Shown here in pieces: positions 60,770 through 64,000 of a DNA stretch of 64,000 nucleotides (positions within the stretch are counted from its first letter, which is position 1; each line of letters starts with the position of its first letter). The stretch covers positions 3,640,501-3,704,500 of the forward strand of contig NZ_CP123229.1 in assembly GCF_029855125.1 (NCBI RefSeq). Direction: 5' to 3'. A program made the translations under genes and the position numbers. A model generated the notes under the pieces. It saw only the letters and a program-made list of their open reading frames with translations, was not told the DNA's origin and made no database searches. The stretch comes from Methylocapsa sp. D3K7. Lineage in GTDB: Bacteria; Pseudomonadota; Alphaproteobacteria; Rhizobiales; Beijerinckiaceae.

Positions 60770-60824
60770 GTGATCCCGCCGCCACTTGCGCTTCGCTTTG
60801 CCTAGCTGCGACAGGTATCATGCC

Positions 60825-61190
60825 ATGAACACGATGAATGAGAGCTGCATTTTTTGTGCCTTGCCGGCTAATGATGTAATCGCCAAAAACGATTTGGCGA
60901 TTGCGGTCCGTGACAAATTCCCAGTCACGCATTCACACAGCCTTATTATTCCGACGCGGCATGTCATCAATTATTTCGATTGCTCGGCAGCCGAGCGTGA
61001 GGCGATTCACCATTTGCTCGTCCAATGCCGGTTCGAAATTCTGTGCGTCGATGCCAGTGTTACGGGCTTCAATGTCGGCACGAATGTGGGCAAAACTGCG
61101 GGATAAAAAATTCCTCATGTCCATGTCCATCTGATCCCGAGGCGGAAGGGCGACATCGCACCGCCCCCCCCGGGTATGCAGAATGACGTA
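60825..61190 (+). pseudogene. HIT-family hydrolase gene with an in-frame stop before the catalytic motif
   Basis: The frame from ATG 60825 encodes ESCIFCALPANDVIAKNDLAIAVRDKFPV, then HSLIIPTRHVINYFD and GFNVGTNVGKTAG, normal HIT sequence. A TAA at 61104-61106 then stops translation. The same frame continues KIPHVHVHLIPRRKGDIAP, which contains the catalytic HxHxH motif. The stop stands where relatives usually have Gln (CAA), so a single C-to-T change explains it. A run of eight C follows. The gene is probably inactivated; suppression cannot be excluded. Confidence 0.85.
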
Positions 61191-61197
61191 GCGCGAC

Positions 61198-61710
61198 TCA
61201 AAGCTTGGATGCCATCTCCGCAAGTTTGGCGACTGTGTTCATATTGCGTGCGGTGCCGATCTTGGCCGCTGGAATTTTCAATTTCGAGCGGCCCATGCCG
61301 CTGCCATATTGAATGTAGATCTCTCTTTCCCCAAGGTGCATCTGCTCGTCTTGCCGACCAGATGCATGAGCGAGGGCATCGGAAGGCGGTGGCTCATTCA
61401 GGAAAACGACATATGTGGATTTCGGTTCTGCCTTAGGAAACGGATTGGCCTTCAGAACGGCCAGCATTTCCTCCGCCGAACGTACAATAACGTGGACGGT
61501 CTTTCCGGAAAAAGCTTGCAATCGCGCTTCAAGCTCCGCTTGTACCTTCGATGGCGTGACCTTGCTCTCAAAAACGACGTTGCCACTCGCGATATAAGTC
61601 TCCACGCGCGTAAACCCTGCGTCGCAACACATCACCCTCAACTCGGACATCGGAAGTTTTCCGGTCCCTCCGACGTTCACAGCACGCAGAAGCGCGATAA
61701 ATTTTGTCAT
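61198..61710 (-). CDS. DUF1697 family protein
   Basis: 170 residues beginning MTKFIALLRAVNVGGTGKLPMSELR, the family signature, followed by GFTRVETYIASGNVVFES, VHVIVRSAEEMLAVLKANPFP and the terminal RNMNTVAKLAEMA. Function unknown. Convergent with the broken HIT gene. Confidence 0.93.
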   Translation of the reverse strand: MTKFIALLRAVNVGGTGKLPMSELRVMCCDAGFTRVETYIASGNVVFESKVTPSKVQAELEARLQAFSGKTVHVIVRSAEEMLAVLKANPFPKAEPKSTYVVFLNEPPPSDALAHASGRQDEQMHLGEREIYIQYGSGMGRSKLKIPAAKIGTARNMNTVAKLAEMASKL

Positions 61711-61743
61711 TGAAAGCTCATATCATTAGGCTCTAAAGCCGCC

Positions 61744-62478
61744 TCACGCATCCTCGGCGCGGCGCAGCAGCGCCCGCCAGTGCCGCGACCCGCCGCCTGG
61801 CACCGCCGGAATGTCCTCGATCGAGAGTGTCGTAAGACCTTGCCGCTTGGCCCCCTCGAAAATCGACGGCGGCAGCGGCCAAGGCGGTCCCTTGAACTCC
61901 TCGGCTTCTTCTCGCGCGCGCGCAACGATTAGAAGCCGTCCGCCCGGCGCCAATGCCGATTTCAGTGCCGCGAGGGCCTGTAGCAAGAGATCGGGAGGGA
62001 GCGCCTGCAAAGTGTAGCATTCATGAATGAGATCGAAAGCTTGAAGCCACGCATCCGGCAACGCGAAGAGATCGCCTTGCGCATAGGCCACCTTCGACTC
62101 AGGAAACCGCTGCTTTGCCCATGTGATCGCCTCGCCCACGAAATCGAACGCCGTGACATGCGCACCAGCGGCTGCAAAACATTCGGCATTGTCGCCGAGG
62201 CCGCAGCCGACATCGAGAATTCTTAAGCCATTGAGCCCTTCCGCTTGCGCCGCCACCCAAGCCTGGCTCAAGGGATGCGGGGCAAGATTGGCCCAGGGCA
62301 CGCGGGCCGGATCACCCTTCGCCAAATCATAGACTGCTTCAAACCACGCCTGCCGCGCAGGATCGGCGGTCACGGCGCCGTCCTGCATCGCGGGATCGAG
62401 AGAATCGAGCAGTTTCCGCGCCTCCGCCCGGCGGGCGGCAAACTCCGGCGAAGTGCGATCGAAAAAACCCTTGTCCAA
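61744..62478 (-). CDS. Class I SAM-dependent methyltransferase
   Basis: 244 residues, TTG start with GGGAGAGCACAA upstream. ILDVGCGLGDNAECFAAAG near residue 88 is motif I. VTAFDFVGEAITWAKQRFP gives the acidic residue after beta2. FDLIHECYTLQALPPDLL is the motif II region, as in thiopurine/tellurite-type methyltransferases. Substrate unknown. Separated by 33 bases from the DUF1697 gene downstream, so they may be co-transcribed. Confidence 0.9.
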   Translation of the reverse strand: MDKGFFDRTSPEFAARRAEARKLLDSLDPAMQDGAVTADPARQAWFEAVYDLAKGDPARVPWANLAPHPLSQAWVAAQAEGLNGLRILDVGCGLGDNAECFAAAGAHVTAFDFVGEAITWAKQRFPESKVAYAQGDLFALPDAWLQAFDLIHECYTLQALPPDLLLQALAALKSALAPGGRLLIVARAREEAEEFKGPPWPLPPSIFEGAKRQGLTTLSIEDIPAVPGGGSRHWRALLRRAEDA

Positions 62479-62660
62479 TTGTGCTCTCCCGGCGATCCGG
62501 CGGACCCGAGGCTGACATTTCTTAAGAAAGCTTCGCGTAATGGCCGCTTGTTATTTTGATGACCATGATTGTGAGGCAATTTCAAGTGCCACGAAAGATT
62601 GGCGTATGAGGCGGGGCTCAAACGTTTCCCGCGAGAGATCGGTTACGGCATCAAGACGGT

Positions 62661-63404
62661 GTGACTGTGGACATTGCAAGCGGCCACGCAAAGGATAAAG
62701 CGGAGCGCAGGGACACTTTCGATGCACTCATCGCGGGCGCCCGGACGCGATTCCATGCGCTGCAAGTGATTGGGGTGCTGACCCAGGATCAAGCGAGTTC
62801 GATTTTACAGCTTTTGGAGCGCGGCGAGAAAAAGCTGTCCCAGCATGACCGGGTGTTTCACGATAACATCATTCGCTATCTCAGGAAAGAAGCGGATTTC
62901 GTATCTGTGTTCGCGGAGATGCTTCAGATCGATCCGGCGCCGGAATGTCCTGAAGAAAAATCTCAAGGAGACAAGTTAAATGGAAAAAGCGGGCCGCGTA
63001 AGCCGAAGCGTGATCCGCGCGTTTCATCCGCCACGCCGGGACAACGCATGTCTCTGCCGGCCGTTAAGACATTTATCTCACCTGCCATCATCGCGGCCGG
63101 AGCTGTTTTGCTAGCTGTTTATGCGGTCTTTCCTCCCGGCGGTGGCAACATATCCCCGCAGACGGGAGCGAGGCGTGTTAAGCTGGACGCGGCCGCCGCA
63201 AGCAGCCCTCCGGTTCCGGCCGCCGCCATCTTTCCGTCCTCGATCGCACCGTCGCATGCGGGGGAAGAGCCTTATGAAGCAGCGCTCAACACCTGCTATG
63301 ATCAATTCAAGGCCAACCGGGAAACCAACGCCAATGGCGGCCTGAAATGGAATCAGAACGGCACCGGCTATTACAGTGAGTGCCTTAAGCGTCTCAATCC
63401 GTAA
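62661..63404 (+). CDS. Single-pass membrane protein of unknown function
   Basis: 247 residues from GTG 62661 (another GTG six bases later is equally possible). The N-terminal ~95 residues are helical and charged (RFHALQVIGVLTQDQASSILQLLERGEKKL). A TM helix (PAIIAAGAVLLAVYAVFPPGG) lies near residues 137-157. The C-terminal periplasmic part has two cysteines in short conserved-looking blocks (YEAALNTCYDQFKANRE; YYSECLKRLNP). No family recognised. Confidence 0.7.
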   Translation: MTVDIASGHAKDKAERRDTFDALIAGARTRFHALQVIGVLTQDQASSILQLLERGEKKLSQHDRVFHDNIIRYLRKEADFVSVFAEMLQIDPAPECPEEKSQGDKLNGKSGPRKPKRDPRVSSATPGQRMSLPAVKTFISPAIIAAGAVLLAVYAVFPPGGGNISPQTGARRVKLDAAAASSPPVPAAAIFPSSIAPSHAGEEPYEAALNTCYDQFKANRETNANGGLKWNQNGTGYYSECLKRLNP

Positions 63405-63526
63405 TGCCGTCAAGCCCGGAGTTTTCACGGCAGCGCCGGGGCGCGCCAAACTTACCAGTTTCCCAGGCAATTCCACACGCCGCAGACCAAAAGACGTATG
63501 CGGACTCTGTCCATTTTTTTCTGCCA

Positions 63527-63566
63527 ATCGTACCAAATCGTTTCACGTGAAACATTTTGGTACGAT
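63527..63566. promoter_or_regulatory. parS-like ParB-binding site inside a 40-bp palindrome
   Basis: CGTTTCACGTGAAACA at 63539-63554 matches the universal chromosomal parS sequence TGTTTCACGTGAAACA at 15 of 16 positions. It is centred in a longer palindrome whose outer arms ATCGTACCAAA and TTTGGTACGAT are exact. Only the two positions between core and arms on each side fail to pair. It lies between the convergent ends of the membrane-protein gene and dapE. The hairpin could also influence transcription termination, though no T-run follows. Confidence 0.85.
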
Positions 63567-63573
63567 TGAAAAC

Positions 63574-64000
63574 TCAGTCCTTACCAAAATAGGCGTCCAA
63601 AATCGCCGCGTAAATGTCCGTCAGACCCGCGAGTTCCGCGAGCGTGATTCGCTCATCCACCATATGCGCGGTTGTGCCCGTCAGACCGAATTCAAGGACC
63701 GGGCAATAGGCCTGAATGAAGCGTGCGTCCGATGTGCCGCCGGTTGTCGAGAGCGTTGGGCGATGCCCGGTTTTCTTTGCAACGGCCTCGGCCACGAGTT
63801 CGGTAAAGGCGTCCGGCTTCGTCAAGAACGCGACCGCATTGCAGGGCTCGAAGGTTAGCCCATAGGTCACGCCCGCGCTGTCCAGCCTGCCGCGCAACTC
63901 CGCCGCCAGAGTGTCCGGTGTCCAAAGATCGTTAAAGCGGACATTGAAACGCGCGCGGGCTTGCGCGGGGATGACATTGAACGCCGGATTGCCGACATCC
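63574..64000 (-). CDS. dapE: Succinyl-diaminopimelate desuccinylase, C-terminal part (5' end outside window)
   Basis: The minus-strand frame is open to the window edge and reads GNPAFNVIPAQARARFNVRFNDLWTPDTLAAELR, then LTGTTAHMVDERI near the C-terminus, with STTGGTSDARFIQAYCPVLEFGLTG just before. These are the DapE dimerisation-domain and metal-site (His in AHMVDE) motifs. It removes succinate from N-succinyl-LL-diaminopimelate in lysine and peptidoglycan synthesis. About 142 C-terminal residues are visible. Confidence 0.92.
   Translation of the reverse strand, partial: DVGNPAFNVIPAQARARFNVRFNDLWTPDTLAAELRGRLDSAGVTYGLTFEPCNAVAFLTKPDAFTELVAEAVAKKTGHRPTLSTTGGTSDARFIQAYCPVLEFGLTGTTAHMVDERITLAELAGLTDIYAAILDAYFGKD

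Overview
The window looks like chromosome of a fairly GC-rich alphaproteobacterium, most probably Hyphomicrobiales (Rhizobiales) and perhaps Beijerinckiaceae-like. The evidence is protein character (RecJ, Mfd, SdhE, RecG, a DUF533 protein, an Omp25/31-type porin, a PodJ-like SEL1 protein) and a parS-like site with the classic TTTCACGTGAAA core. No rRNA or complete reference locus is present, so genus-level placement is inference.

Region 1 (1-15.9 kb) is a surface-polysaccharide locus. It has two large bi-domain glycosyltransferases that diverge from about 2.7 kb; the left one runs off the edge. Two small methyltransferases, an exported protein of unknown function and a GT61-type glycosyltransferase follow, then an SxtJ / DUF5989 / carbamoyltransferase trio and a membrane-anchored SGNH hydrolase. 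The carbamoyltransferase-SGNH junction was tandemly duplicated and one copy of each gene end has decayed. A Spy/CpxP-like periplasmic protein lies divergent from an OmpR/EnvZ-type two-component pair (16-18.3 kb).

Region 2 (18.3-29.8 kb) is a mobile-element graveyard. It holds a patatin fragment, an intact-looking IS5-family element with CTAG flanks, an MHYT-PAS-GGDEF-EAL signalling protein, an IS6-family remnant, a small cupin, a truncated IS3-family transposase and an IS66-family element. The IS66 transposase carries three in-frame stops, and the element abuts the end of a second copy through a shared 8-bp target duplication. A shattered relaxase follows, then a 76-codon gene broken by a 25-bp tandem duplication, then a large serine recombinase whose reading frame runs through a tRNA-Glu. 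The tRNA is the probable chromosomal attachment site, so the island lies to its left.

Region 3 (29.8-64 kb) is mostly core chromosome. It contains recJ, envelope proteins, a beta-oxidation operon (acyl-CoA dehydrogenase, thiolase, FadB/J-type fusion) with a methyltransferase gene inside it, and a PodJ-like protein. An LpxH-like phosphoesterase overlaps a GT4 glycosyltransferase. Further on are a Gly/His-repeat secreted protein, an HtrA-like protease without signal peptide, an FTR1 permease, a DEAD-box helicase and an A-type Fe-S carrier. The sdhE-mfd / recG neighbourhood has been split by a VOC protein and a bicupin, leaving a decayed copy of the recG 5' end. A HIT-family gene is interrupted by one stop codon just before its catalytic motif. 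The window ends with the parS-like palindrome next to a partial dapE.

I did not find a clearly new defence or biosynthetic system. The strongest unusual signals are the two places where a partial gene copy was left by duplication (carbamoyltransferase/SGNH and recG/bicupin), the 25-bp duplication that breaks the recombinase-linked ORF, the tandem IS66 footprint, the HIT gene stop, and the parS core embedded in a 40-bp palindrome.
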